In this document: piece after piece, positions 25,884 to 33,450 of the stretch
Layout: every line of letters begins with the position of its first letter
Position numbering within the stretch: position 1 is the stretch's first letter
Origin: Idiomarina aquatica
Lineage (GTDB): Bacteria; Pseudomonadota; Gammaproteobacteria; Enterobacterales; Alteromonadaceae
Assembly: GCF_004362895.1 (NCBI RefSeq)
Contig: NZ_SNXI01000002.1
Location: 124,001 to 188,000, forward strand
Direction: 5' to 3'
Length of the DNA: 64,000 bases
The notes under the pieces: generated by a model
What the model was told of the DNA's origin: nothing
What the model saw: only the letters and a program-made list of their open reading frames with translations
Database searches by the model: none
Program-made: the position numbers and the translations under genes

Positions 25884-26964
25884 TTCGCGATTATTAGAAA
25901 AACTGACACATCTCGTGAATGGCGCGATATCACCATTGATTGGCTATTTCAGTACACGAGTGCACAGCGCTGACCTTATCCCTCTTGGCTCGACTAAAAA
26001 GGTGGGTAAAAGACCAGTTTGGGTGATAGGTAGAAAGCACTATCGTGAATGGGTAAAGCATTACCCCATGAACGAAAAAAAGTTGGTTAAAAAAGCGCTG
26101 AAACTCGATGCGTCTGAGAGTCATGCCCATATTTTGGTAAAGTCAGATACAGGTGGCTATGATGTCGTTTTTTGGCGTTTCGACACGTCTAAACTGCCAT
26201 CTGGGAGTGTTTTCATTCCCGAGTCTTATCTGATTGGAAAATCGTTAAAGAAAAATGAAGTAGCAACGATAATTACACCTGACGGTCGATTGTTTGTTGC
26301 AAATCAGCAAGGTCTGTCTCGCTCTGCGAAAGAGACTCAACTAATGACCTCGGCTGAGCAGTTTGCTGTCAGTATTGGCCTTTCTGAACCTAAATCGCAG
26401 CGTCAGTACGAACTAGCGACCCTTATCGAGGAAGGGTTTTTGAGAGTAATCCCTAATGCGGGTTCGTTCTTGAGTCAACAGCAGCGAACCTTACCGCCCT
26501 TATGGCGAGTCGCGCTACCGGCCATTATTGTAGCACTGCTGTACCTTGCCGGGTCGAGTGCCTATCTCTCGATAAAGCTTAATTCAGTGCAAGAAAGTTA
26601 CGAATCGCGTCAGGATGAGCTCACCGCGGCATTGGAAAAGCAAGACCGAGTCAGGCAGCTTGAACGTTCCTTGCAAACATATCAAGAAATCGATCAGACC
26701 ACTGCATCTTCGTTTTATATTTGGTCTTTGTTAAAACCTCTGTTTGAACAAAAGGACGTAAGCTTCCGAAGAATTACATACATTGATGGTAGTTTTGAAA
26801 TTTTTGGCAGCGCTGAACGTGCGACTGATGTTTTGAGGACCTTGTCACAGTTGGATGGCGTGACCGCCTCCTTTAATCGGCCAGTGTCCAAAAGGCGAGC
26901 TGAAGAAATATTTAGCATCGAATTGAGCTACTCGCCTCAGCTCTCGGGAGGCGGTAATGACTAA
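25876..26964 (+). CDS. GspL-like inner-membrane platform protein
   Basis: A 362-residue protein laid out as GspL: a cytosolic domain (about 1-205), one membrane helix 'LPAIIVALLYLAGSSAYLSI' near 213-233, a coiled stretch near 240-270 and a small periplasmic ferredoxin-like domain at the end. Sequence similarity to well-known GspL is faint, and it also recalls PilM/PilN fusions. Position between K and M is the main support. It would recruit the ATPase to the membrane. It overlaps both neighbours by 8 bp. Confidence 0.6.
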   Translation: MSSSRLLEKLTHLVNGAISPLIGYFSTRVHSADLIPLGSTKKVGKRPVWVIGRKHYREWVKHYPMNEKKLVKKALKLDASESHAHILVKSDTGGYDVVFWRFDTSKLPSGSVFIPESYLIGKSLKKNEVATIITPDGRLFVANQQGLSRSAKETQLMTSAEQFAVSIGLSEPKSQRQYELATLIEEGFLRVIPNAGSFLSQQQRTLPPLWRVALPAIIVALLYLAGSSAYLSIKLNSVQESYESRQDELTAALEKQDRVRQLERSLQTYQEIDQTTASSFYIWSLLKPLFEQKDVSFRRITYIDGSFEIFGSAERATDVLRTLSQLDGVTASFNRPVSKRRAEEIFSIELSYSPQLSGGGND

Positions 26965-27514
26965 AACAAGGCAATACCAGCTCTTATCGATTGTAGCAGT
27001 TCTGGTCATAATCAAATTCGTTGTACAGCCGATATTAGAATGGCAAAACGAAACGTTAGATAACATCGCGGTAAGTGAACGGCGGCTAGAGTCGGGGCTA
27101 GATGCTATAGAAAAAAGTGACGAATACGAGCTGAAAGCAATCCAGTTAGGGCAAGAGTTGTCGAATTCTAAGGGCGGGCTTATGAGTTTCGTGGGAGCCA
27201 ATGCCTTTCAGTTAGAGCAGCAAACAGCATTCGAAAACATAGCGTCCCAACACAATATTACAGTTGAGTCTGCGTCATGGTCTCCGATGCAAACTATGGA
27301 TAACGGGATTTTAGAGCATCGTTTAGATGTGACTTTGATTGGCGACACAGAGGATATTATTGCATTACAAGCTCAACTGGAGTTGGAAAACGAAAACGCA
27401 ATGGTATTGACGGAATACAACTTTGTCATAACCCGACACCTGCAGTTCAGTTTGGGTACGGTCAGAGGCCAGGCCACAGTGTCCTTTTTCATGGAACCGG
27501 AAGGGGGGCTGTAA
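26957..27514 (+). CDS. GspM-like inner-membrane platform protein
   Basis: A 185-residue bitopic protein: a short cytosolic start, a membrane helix near 8-28 ('LLSIVAVLVIIKFVVQPIL'), a coiled region near 30-70 and a small periplasmic alpha-beta domain. This is the plan of GspM and PilO. Its place after the L gene supports GspM, which stabilises GspL. Sequence identity to characterised GspM proteins looks low. It overlaps L by 8 bp and shares a base with the next gene. Confidence 0.6.
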   Translation: MTKTRQYQLLSIVAVLVIIKFVVQPILEWQNETLDNIAVSERRLESGLDAIEKSDEYELKAIQLGQELSNSKGGLMSFVGANAFQLEQQTAFENIASQHNITVESASWSPMQTMDNGILEHRLDVTLIGDTEDIIALQAQLELENENAMVLTEYNFVITRHLQFSLGTVRGQATVSFFMEPEGGL

Positions 27515-28077
27515 TGCAATTAATGTCACTTAAACCCTCTAAGCTTGATATCTTTATCTTGGTCTTGGCGTTACTTGTCGCCGGGTGGGATTTCGTCAGC
27601 CGGTTAAGCCTGCCTAATTCACACGAGTCGTCTGATAGTTCGAAAACCGAAGTGGCGTCTTCGAAGAACGGCGCGAAAGCACAATTTAATCCTGAACAAC
27701 TGCTCTCATATTATCAATCATATGGTGGTAAAGATGAAAGCAATGATACGAGTGATGGGGCGGATAGCAAACCTGAACTGAGTGAGGCCGAGAGAATTAA
27801 GCAGAACGACCCATGGAAAGACGAGGGAATCGTTCTGGGCAACTTCAAATATCGCTTGGCTGGTGTTTTTATCGATGAGACACGAACTGCAGTTTTACAA
27901 AGTTATTCATACGAAGATGGCCAGCGAAGGGTTAAGGCTGTTACGCAAGGTGAAAATATGGGAGAAGTCTTAGTCTCTGAGGTGTGGCCTAAATATATCG
28001 TTTTGAGCTTAAATCGTGGTGGCTCGGCCCAAGATAAAAGAATAGACCTTTACCCGCAGAGCGGGTCGGACAATTGA
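27514..28077 (+). CDS. GspC-like protein with HR domain
   Basis: A 187-residue protein with one N-terminal membrane helix (about 11-28), a low-complexity Ser/Asp/Lys linker (about 35-100) and a C-terminal beta domain ('YRLAGVFIDETRTAVLQ...VWPKYIVLSLNRGG') like the homology region of GspC or the PilP beta domain. It lacks the PDZ or coiled C-terminus of full GspC. It probably bridges the inner-membrane platform and the secretin encoded next. Placing C directly before D is common; placing both at the end of the operon is not. Confidence 0.6.
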   Translation: MQLMSLKPSKLDIFILVLALLVAGWDFVSRLSLPNSHESSDSSKTEVASSKNGAKAQFNPEQLLSYYQSYGGKDESNDTSDGADSKPELSEAERIKQNDPWKDEGIVLGNFKYRLAGVFIDETRTAVLQSYSYEDGQRRVKAVTQGENMGEVLVSEVWPKYIVLSLNRGGSAQDKRIDLYPQSGSDN

Positions 28078-28084
28078 GGTGCGC

Positions 28085-30175
28085 ATGTATTTAAAGAAAA
28101 CCATCGTTATAGCATTGGCAGTCGCACTTTCCGGCTGCTCGGTCCTACAAACAAGAGAAGTGACTAACGAAAAAGTCACGGTACAGAAGTCAGCTATCGA
28201 GGGTGGCGAGCTTTCCGAACGCATAGTGGATGAAACAAGCGCAACCAGTGAAGATGAAAAAGCCACCTCTTTGTTGACTCCTTCGGAGCGATTTGAACGC
28301 TTGGAAGTGATGCGGTTGCAAGAAGTAGGCGAGACGGATGTCGCAAGCCTGTCAGACCGATTCTCTACCGCAACGGCGGTTAATGTCACGTCAAACCAAA
28401 TGCCGGTCAATGAATTCATCCATTACGTGATGGGTGATGTACTCGAAATAAACTACATTGTTGACACTAAAGCGGCGTCTGACAAAAAAGTTGTTACTCT
28501 GAATCTTCAGAATCAAGTTAATGAGCGTGAATTGTTCAATATCTCCCGCAGTATTTTAGAGCGTAACGGCTATCAGATTAGCCTTAAAGACAATGTCTTC
28601 TATATAACGACGTTAAGTGACTCCATATCACAAAACATGATTGTTGGTATTGGTAGGGAGCCCCAGAATGTCCCTCAGACGGATCAGCAAATCACTCAGA
28701 TTCTGAGTCTTGACTACGGTTATAACAGCAAAATGGGATTGGTTTTACAAACCATGGCCGACGTGCAGATCAGGGAAGATGACAAGCAAGGCGTTTTGTT
28801 TTTGACTGGCCGCCGCACAGAGATTTTAAAAGCGATTGATTTTATAAACTTAGTCGATAATCCAAGCCCGTTGTCAAGAAATATCGGCATTCTTGAACTT
28901 GTTTTCCTGAGCCCACAAGAGCTTGTGGACCAGCTACAGCGCGTAATGGGAAATGAGGGGATAATGGTTGATACTCGTGCGAATCCATCAGCCTCGATTA
29001 TTCTGACTCCAATCGAGACGACTTCGCAGGTCGTGTTGTTTGCGCGCGACGAAAAATTCCTTCAGCGCGCCCAATACTGGGCAAATCGCTTGGATAAGGC
29101 AGATAACTCGTCAGGAAGCCGGTATTTCGTATTTCAGCCTGAATTCGCCAGGGCTTCGGACTTAGGTGATAGCCTTGGGCCGTTAATCGGTCAGGTCAGT
29201 CCCGCGGGTAACAATCGCAGTGAACAATCCAGCGCCGGCACCAGTGCGAATGAACCGCGCCGTGCACAGGGAGGAAGCTCAGCTTCCGCGGAGTCTGAAA
29301 ATCTAAAAATGATTGTCGATGAGCGCACCAACTCTTTAGTATTTTTCACCACAGGTGAAATATATAACAAGCTGCTACCGTTAATCAGGCGATTAGATAC
29401 GCAACCAAAACAGGTGATGTTAGAAGTTATCATTGCAGAGGTCACGTTAAGTGACAGCTTTGAAAAGGGCGTTGAGTTTACGCTGCGCGGTAATGACCAG
29501 GTTGTGACTACTGAAGGAAGCTTCGGACTCGACGGCATCGGTGGTCTGACCTATGCGTTAACGGGTGTTGATGGTGACTTACGGTTTAAGCTTTTTCAGG
29601 ATTCAAGTCTCGTCAATGTGTTATCTAGACCGAGCGTAGTGGTTAGAGATGGCGTTACTGCAAGCATTAGTGTGGGGACTGATATCCCGACTGTGGGTCA
29701 AACAACATCCGACCCTATCGCGGGAGAGAGACAAACGACTCAGATTGAATACAGGAAAACCGGTATTGAACTCAGCGTGACACCAACGGTGAATTCAAAG
29801 GGCGTAGTCATAATGACGATTGACCAAAGTATTAGTAACACGACCGACGGTGGCGTGAGTGTTGGCGGGTCACCCTCTATTTTTGAGCGAAGCATTAACA
29901 CAGAGGTGGTAGCGGATAGTGGACAAACTGTTATCCTGGGTGGTTTGATCAGCGAGAACAAGACAAAGTCGGATACCAAAGTGCCCGGGTTAGGAAACTT
30001 GCCAATAATAGGTAACTTGTTTCGGGCTGATACCGATTCAACGGAAAAGACAGAACTTGTTGTTCTGGTGACTCCGCGTATCGTCGAGCGAAGTGACCAG
30101 TGGAAGAGTTTAAAGGATCAATTTCAACGTCAGTTTAACCAACTTGATCTTAACAATAATGTTATTGAAAACTGA
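28085..30175 (+). CDS. gspD: Type II secretion secretin GspD, lipoprotein form
   Basis: A 696-residue outer-membrane secretin from ATG 28085 (GAGG 6 bases upstream; an in-frame GTG at 28079 is an alternative). The leader ends in the lipobox LSGC (Cys 18), so the protein should be lipidated and may pilot itself, as known for HxcQ-type secretins; no separate pilotin is present. An N0 domain starts near residue 98, N-type KH-like domains follow, with a Ser-rich linker near 375-400. The secretin core 'VMLEVIIAEV' starts near 444, with 'RPSVVVRDG', 'GTDIPTVGQ' and 'PGLGNLPIIGNLFR' near the end. It forms the exit channel. Confidence 0.9.
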   Translation: MYLKKTIVIALAVALSGCSVLQTREVTNEKVTVQKSAIEGGELSERIVDETSATSEDEKATSLLTPSERFERLEVMRLQEVGETDVASLSDRFSTATAVNVTSNQMPVNEFIHYVMGDVLEINYIVDTKAASDKKVVTLNLQNQVNERELFNISRSILERNGYQISLKDNVFYITTLSDSISQNMIVGIGREPQNVPQTDQQITQILSLDYGYNSKMGLVLQTMADVQIREDDKQGVLFLTGRRTEILKAIDFINLVDNPSPLSRNIGILELVFLSPQELVDQLQRVMGNEGIMVDTRANPSASIILTPIETTSQVVLFARDEKFLQRAQYWANRLDKADNSSGSRYFVFQPEFARASDLGDSLGPLIGQVSPAGNNRSEQSSAGTSANEPRRAQGGSSASAESENLKMIVDERTNSLVFFTTGEIYNKLLPLIRRLDTQPKQVMLEVIIAEVTLSDSFEKGVEFTLRGNDQVVTTEGSFGLDGIGGLTYALTGVDGDLRFKLFQDSSLVNVLSRPSVVVRDGVTASISVGTDIPTVGQTTSDPIAGERQTTQIEYRKTGIELSVTPTVNSKGVVIMTIDQSISNTTDGGVSVGGSPSIFERSINTEVVADSGQTVILGGLISENKTKSDTKVPGLGNLPIIGNLFRADTDSTEKTELVVLVTPRIVERSDQWKSLKDQFQRQFNQLDLNNNVIEN

Positions 30176-30217
30176 TGATGATTTTTATATTGTTGAATCG
30201 CACAATAACAATGAATT

Positions 30218-30235
30218 CAGTAAATTATTTTACTG
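30218..30235 (+). terminator. Weak AT-rich hairpin after gspD
   Basis: CAGTAAA-TTAT-TTTACTG forms a perfect 7-bp stem 43 bases after the gspD stop. It is AT-rich and followed by AGTTTG, not a full T-run, so it could be a weak terminator, an mRNA end-stabiliser or a protein-binding site. Confidence 0.3.
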
Positions 30236-30252
30236 AGTTTGTAAAAGAAGTG

Positions 30253-30282
30253 TTGACAGCTATTCAAGTGAATGAATAGACT
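30253..30282 (+). promoter_or_regulatory. Promoter of the candidate S-layer gene
   Basis: A perfect -35 TTGACA (30253-30258) is followed after 18 bases by TAGACT (30277-30282, 4 of 6). The start site would be near 30289, leaving a leader of about 97 bases before the ATG at 30386. Confidence 0.55.
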
Positions 30283-30288
30283 GTTACC

Positions 30289-30385
30289 TGTCGTGGAGGT
30301 TCTCCGCCTTCGCGTGTTTTTAAAATATTGGAACGGGCGAGAAGACCCAAAGTTCCAGTTTCATGAAACTTGGAGAAAGGAAAAT
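30289..30385 (+). promoter_or_regulatory. Structured 5' leader with strong ribosome binding site
   Basis: The leader contains GGAG-GTT-CTCC (30295-30305), a GGAAC/GTTCC pairing, and the palindrome AGTTTC-AT-GAAACT that ends just before the ribosome site GGAGAAAGGA. Hairpins placed like this are known to lengthen the life of mRNAs for abundant outer-surface proteins; that role is inferred here. Confidence 0.45.
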
Positions 30386-31825
30386 ATGAAAACTTTCAAT
30401 AAAACTCTATTAGCAGCGTTTGTTGCTTCAGCTTCTGCTGGCGCGTTTGCTGCTGGTGAAAAAATTACTGTTCCTGGTGCTAATGATGGCTGTTGGGACG
30501 AAGGTACTTATTACTGTGCATCAGTAGGTGCCGAAGGTCTTGCGTTGGGTAACGACGTAATTACCCACAATGGTTTTGACTTTGTTATTGATGCTGGTGT
30601 CACCGGTATGGATGACATTGACCGCATCTTGATTGAAGTTTCTGGTGCTCAATTTACCCTTGATGCTGACACTATTTTCGGTGATGAAGCAGTAGGTAAC
30701 TTGACTAAAGATGGCGCAACCGTTGGTTCGTTTACTCCTCAGCTGCAAACTCTTAACTCTTTAGCTCTGAGCTTCGACGCTGGTGAAAACTTTACCACTA
30801 CAGCTACACCAGGCGACTCAATGGTTAACGTTGAATTGCGTAACCTTAAACTTGACCTTGATGGCGCAGGTTTAGGTGATAACGTTCAAGTAACTGTCAA
30901 AGCACAGAAACTGCTTGGAACAAACAACTTTACTACTGTTAGCCAAGCTTCTGGTACAGTTGCTGAAGTGGTAAGCCAGTTAGGTCTGAATACGTTCTCC
31001 GGCACCTCTATTTCGACCCGTTACTCAGGCGAAACTATTAACGCGACTAACCGTTTATCGTTCACTACTGGTTCTGCACTAGAAACTACTTTAGGTTTGA
31101 GCTTGCAAGACCGTGGTGTTAACTACGCATCTGTTGAAGCGGTATCAGGCGGCGAATACGCGATGACTGTTACCGGCGACTTTGGTTTCTTAGATGCTGA
31201 TGGCGACGGTGAGCTTGACGAAGGCGTTGCTGTTACAGCTGGTACTGGTGATATCGAATTCGCAGAAGACTTCAGCAGCTTCGTAGTAACCAACAGTGCT
31301 GCTGCAATCTCTGGTTCTGGTTCAAACGTGAACCAAGACGTTAAGATCGAGCTTGATGGCGAGCGCGAAATCCCTGAGCTTTCAGCTACAGGTACCATGG
31401 CATTCAACTATCAAACAGTTCTTCCTTCAAACACTGCAATCGGTGGTGGTACGTTCGAAGAGTCTGCATTGGTAGCAAGCTGGGCACTACAAGGTGTAAC
31501 TACTACATTTAGCTACATGCCTTACGGTCCTAGCATCAGCCAAATCTTGTTCGTAACTAACAACGGTTACAATGATGGTCGCATCACTGTTTCTGGTTGG
31601 GACGAAGCAGGTAACAAATACGGTCCAGTAACTCTTGATAAAGTTGCTACAGCACGTGGCGTAACAAAAGTAACTGGTGAAGTAGAACAGGCAATGCTTG
31701 CGGAAGGCTTCTCTGGTCGTGGCGCACTTAAGTTAAGCATCACTGTTAATACTTCAAGCGCTGAAGTATATGGTGCATACAACGTAGGTGGTGCAGACCG
31801 CGGTTACGTTCCAGCACAGCAATAA
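30386..31825 (+). CDS. Candidate S-layer or abundant secreted surface protein
   Basis: A 479-residue protein from ATG 30386 with an ideal ribosome site. Signal peptide residues 1-23 end in GAFA-AG. The mature part is acidic, rich in Ala, Gly, Thr, Val and Asp, almost without Cys apart from an early C-x7-C pair, and predicted mostly beta. An EF-hand-like loop DADGDGELDEG lies near 270-280. Codon use is strongly biased to GGT, GCT, ACT, CGT and AAC, unlike neighbouring genes, as in the most highly expressed proteins. A strong promoter, leader and terminator frame it. I judge it likely to be an S-layer protein, perhaps like Slr4 described from Pseudoalteromonas, and the main substrate of the upstream secretion system. 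No homology search was possible. Confidence 0.62.
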   Translation: MKTFNKTLLAAFVASASAGAFAAGEKITVPGANDGCWDEGTYYCASVGAEGLALGNDVITHNGFDFVIDAGVTGMDDIDRILIEVSGAQFTLDADTIFGDEAVGNLTKDGATVGSFTPQLQTLNSLALSFDAGENFTTTATPGDSMVNVELRNLKLDLDGAGLGDNVQVTVKAQKLLGTNNFTTVSQASGTVAEVVSQLGLNTFSGTSISTRYSGETINATNRLSFTTGSALETTLGLSLQDRGVNYASVEAVSGGEYAMTVTGDFGFLDADGDGELDEGVAVTAGTGDIEFAEDFSSFVVTNSAAAISGSGSNVNQDVKIELDGEREIPELSATGTMAFNYQTVLPSNTAIGGGTFEESALVASWALQGVTTTFSYMPYGPSISQILFVTNNGYNDGRITVSGWDEAGNKYGPVTLDKVATARGVTKVTGEVEQAMLAEGFSGRGALKLSITVNTSSAEVYGAYNVGGADRGYVPAQQ

Positions 31826-31840
31826 TCGCTTATTTGTACG

Positions 31841-33433
31841 ATGTATAATATAGCGAACAAAAAAGGGTGGCTTTGCCACCCTTTTTTTTACTCATTATTA
31901 GGCTTAATAATTATCTCAATTGCTTATTGTGAGGTAATTTCAGTTCCATTCTACTTTGACGATAACGTCACCATTTTTTCAAAAACCGTACAGATTATTG
32001 CTTCCGAAATTTGGTCGCCGGTGACGAGGACAGTCGCCGACCTAAGCTTTATGTTGCAACGTAACTTCTTTGGTGATGTAGCTAGCGGCTATCACATTGT
32101 TTCAGTCGTGTTGCATGGTAAGGTATTTATTCTAGCCATCAGCGTTCTTCTGTCACAGTTGCAAGGCAGTAACCGCCAAAACCCCGGTGCGCTTTTAACT
32201 TTTACAGCAGTTTTGATGATTGCCCTATGGGCGATGTCACCCATAAATTCACAGGCTGTAGTATACGTCGCTCAGCAATATGTGCTGTGGTGTGCATTAT
32301 TTTCCCTGTTGTCCCTAATTACTCTCATTAAGGCATACAACGGCCACCGAAGAATATTGATGACAGTTCTTACGCTGACTTTTTGGATTTTGGCAGTAAA
32401 ATCAAAACAGACGGCATTATTTTTACCCTTAATTTATATTTGCTATACGCTGATATTTCACAAACGATTTTCGGATCATATGCGGCTACTACTGGCGGGT
32501 TTGCTGTTGGGGGTAACGCTATTAATCATCGCTTCGATTCAGGTTCCGACGATTGATCAGATAACTCGCGAAACATTAGCTGTGCCCCGGCTTGAGTATA
32601 TTAAAGCCCAATCGGTGATTTTATGGAGCTACTGGGAATTAGTATTTTGGCCTGACCCCTTAGTTTTGGACTATGGCATTAGGGAAAATATATTCTCTGA
32701 TGTTCAAGTTGCCATAGCAAGTATTGCTCATCTATTTGTTATTTCCGGGGCGATACTGGTCGCACGTAAGTTACCGTTTCTCACACTGGCGGTGTTATCC
32801 TTCTATATTTTGCATATAGTTGAATCAAGTTTTGTGCCTATTCAGGACTTTAAACTTGAACATCGAATGTACTTACCTTCACTTTTTTTCACCATATTTT
32901 TGAGTATTCAAATTATAAAGCTCCTTCCAAAACAATGGCTAAAAGTTGTCGCCCCTACTTTAACTGTCGTTGTTCTTCTGCAAGGCTATGTGGTTCATCA
33001 ACGTATTGATGCGTGGAGTGAACCAGAACAGTTTTATCAACAGGAGCTACAAAATTCCTACCAAAAGTTTTGGCGAACAGAGAATCAGTTGGGTGCACTG
33101 TATTTGGAGAAAGGCCAATATCAACGCGCAGCCGAAATTTTTACAAAGTTGCTTCAGGATAAGACGGTTCCGAATAATGAGGCCATCTTACTAAATGCGG
33201 TCGCTGCTTTTTCAGGGCTTGAACGTTGGGCTATTGTGGAGCGATTAGAGAATATGATTATCCCACACTTCAGTCAGTTAACAGCGATAAACAAATCACG
33301 CCTGTTAATTAATCGCGCAATCAGATTCGCTGCAAACGGTGATTGTGACAGTGCTATCCAATCGTATGAAGAGTCAAAGCGCTATTCGGAGTATACCGAA
33401 GCTCACGAAGTGAGGCTGCCAGGTTGTTTGTGA
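31841..33433 (+). CDS. GT-C-like membrane glycosyltransferase with TPR-type C-terminus
   Basis: A 530-residue membrane protein with about ten helices over residues 17-400, a first-loop acidic pair 'FYFDDN' near 38-42 and 'EHRMYLPSLFF' near 340. These are features of the Tmtc/PMT-like GT-C proteins that put sugars from a lipid carrier onto proteins in the periplasm. Residues about 405-530 are helical repeats of TPR type ('LGALYLEKGQYQRAAEIF'). Only ATG 31841 opens this frame sensibly, yet it lacks a ribosome site and its first codons span the terminator, so expression probably depends on read-through and coupling from the surface-protein gene 15 bases upstream. It may glycosylate that protein; this is inference. 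Confidence 0.6.
   Translation: MYNIANKKGWLCHPFFYSLLGLIIISIAYCEVISVPFYFDDNVTIFSKTVQIIASEIWSPVTRTVADLSFMLQRNFFGDVASGYHIVSVVLHGKVFILAISVLLSQLQGSNRQNPGALLTFTAVLMIALWAMSPINSQAVVYVAQQYVLWCALFSLLSLITLIKAYNGHRRILMTVLTLTFWILAVKSKQTALFLPLIYICYTLIFHKRFSDHMRLLLAGLLLGVTLLIIASIQVPTIDQITRETLAVPRLEYIKAQSVILWSYWELVFWPDPLVLDYGIRENIFSDVQVAIASIAHLFVISGAILVARKLPFLTLAVLSFYILHIVESSFVPIQDFKLEHRMYLPSLFFTIFLSIQIIKLLPKQWLKVVAPTLTVVVLLQGYVVHQRIDAWSEPEQFYQQELQNSYQKFWRTENQLGALYLEKGQYQRAAEIFTKLLQDKTVPNNEAILLNAVAAFSGLERWAIVERLENMIIPHFSQLTAINKSRLLINRAIRFAANGDCDSAIQSYEESKRYSEYTEAHEVRLPGCL
31859..31889 (+). terminator. Strong intrinsic terminator
   Basis: Stem GGGTGGC-TTT-GCCACCC (31865-31881) is followed by eight T and preceded by six A, so it may work in both directions. 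It ends the candidate S-layer transcript and lies within codons 7-17 of the next gene. Confidence 0.88.
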
Positions 33434-33450
33434 TAGCGGGAGAGCTTTAA

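Noticed and set aside
30272-30385. Longer N-terminus for the candidate S-layer protein
   Set aside because: The upstream frame covers the promoter -10 region and leader hairpins, while ATG 30386 has an ideal ribosome site and starts a clean signal peptide.
31844-31849. Perfect TATAAT as promoter of the GT-C gene
   Set aside because: No -35 element at 16-18 bases, and a transcript starting there would begin within the terminator stem.
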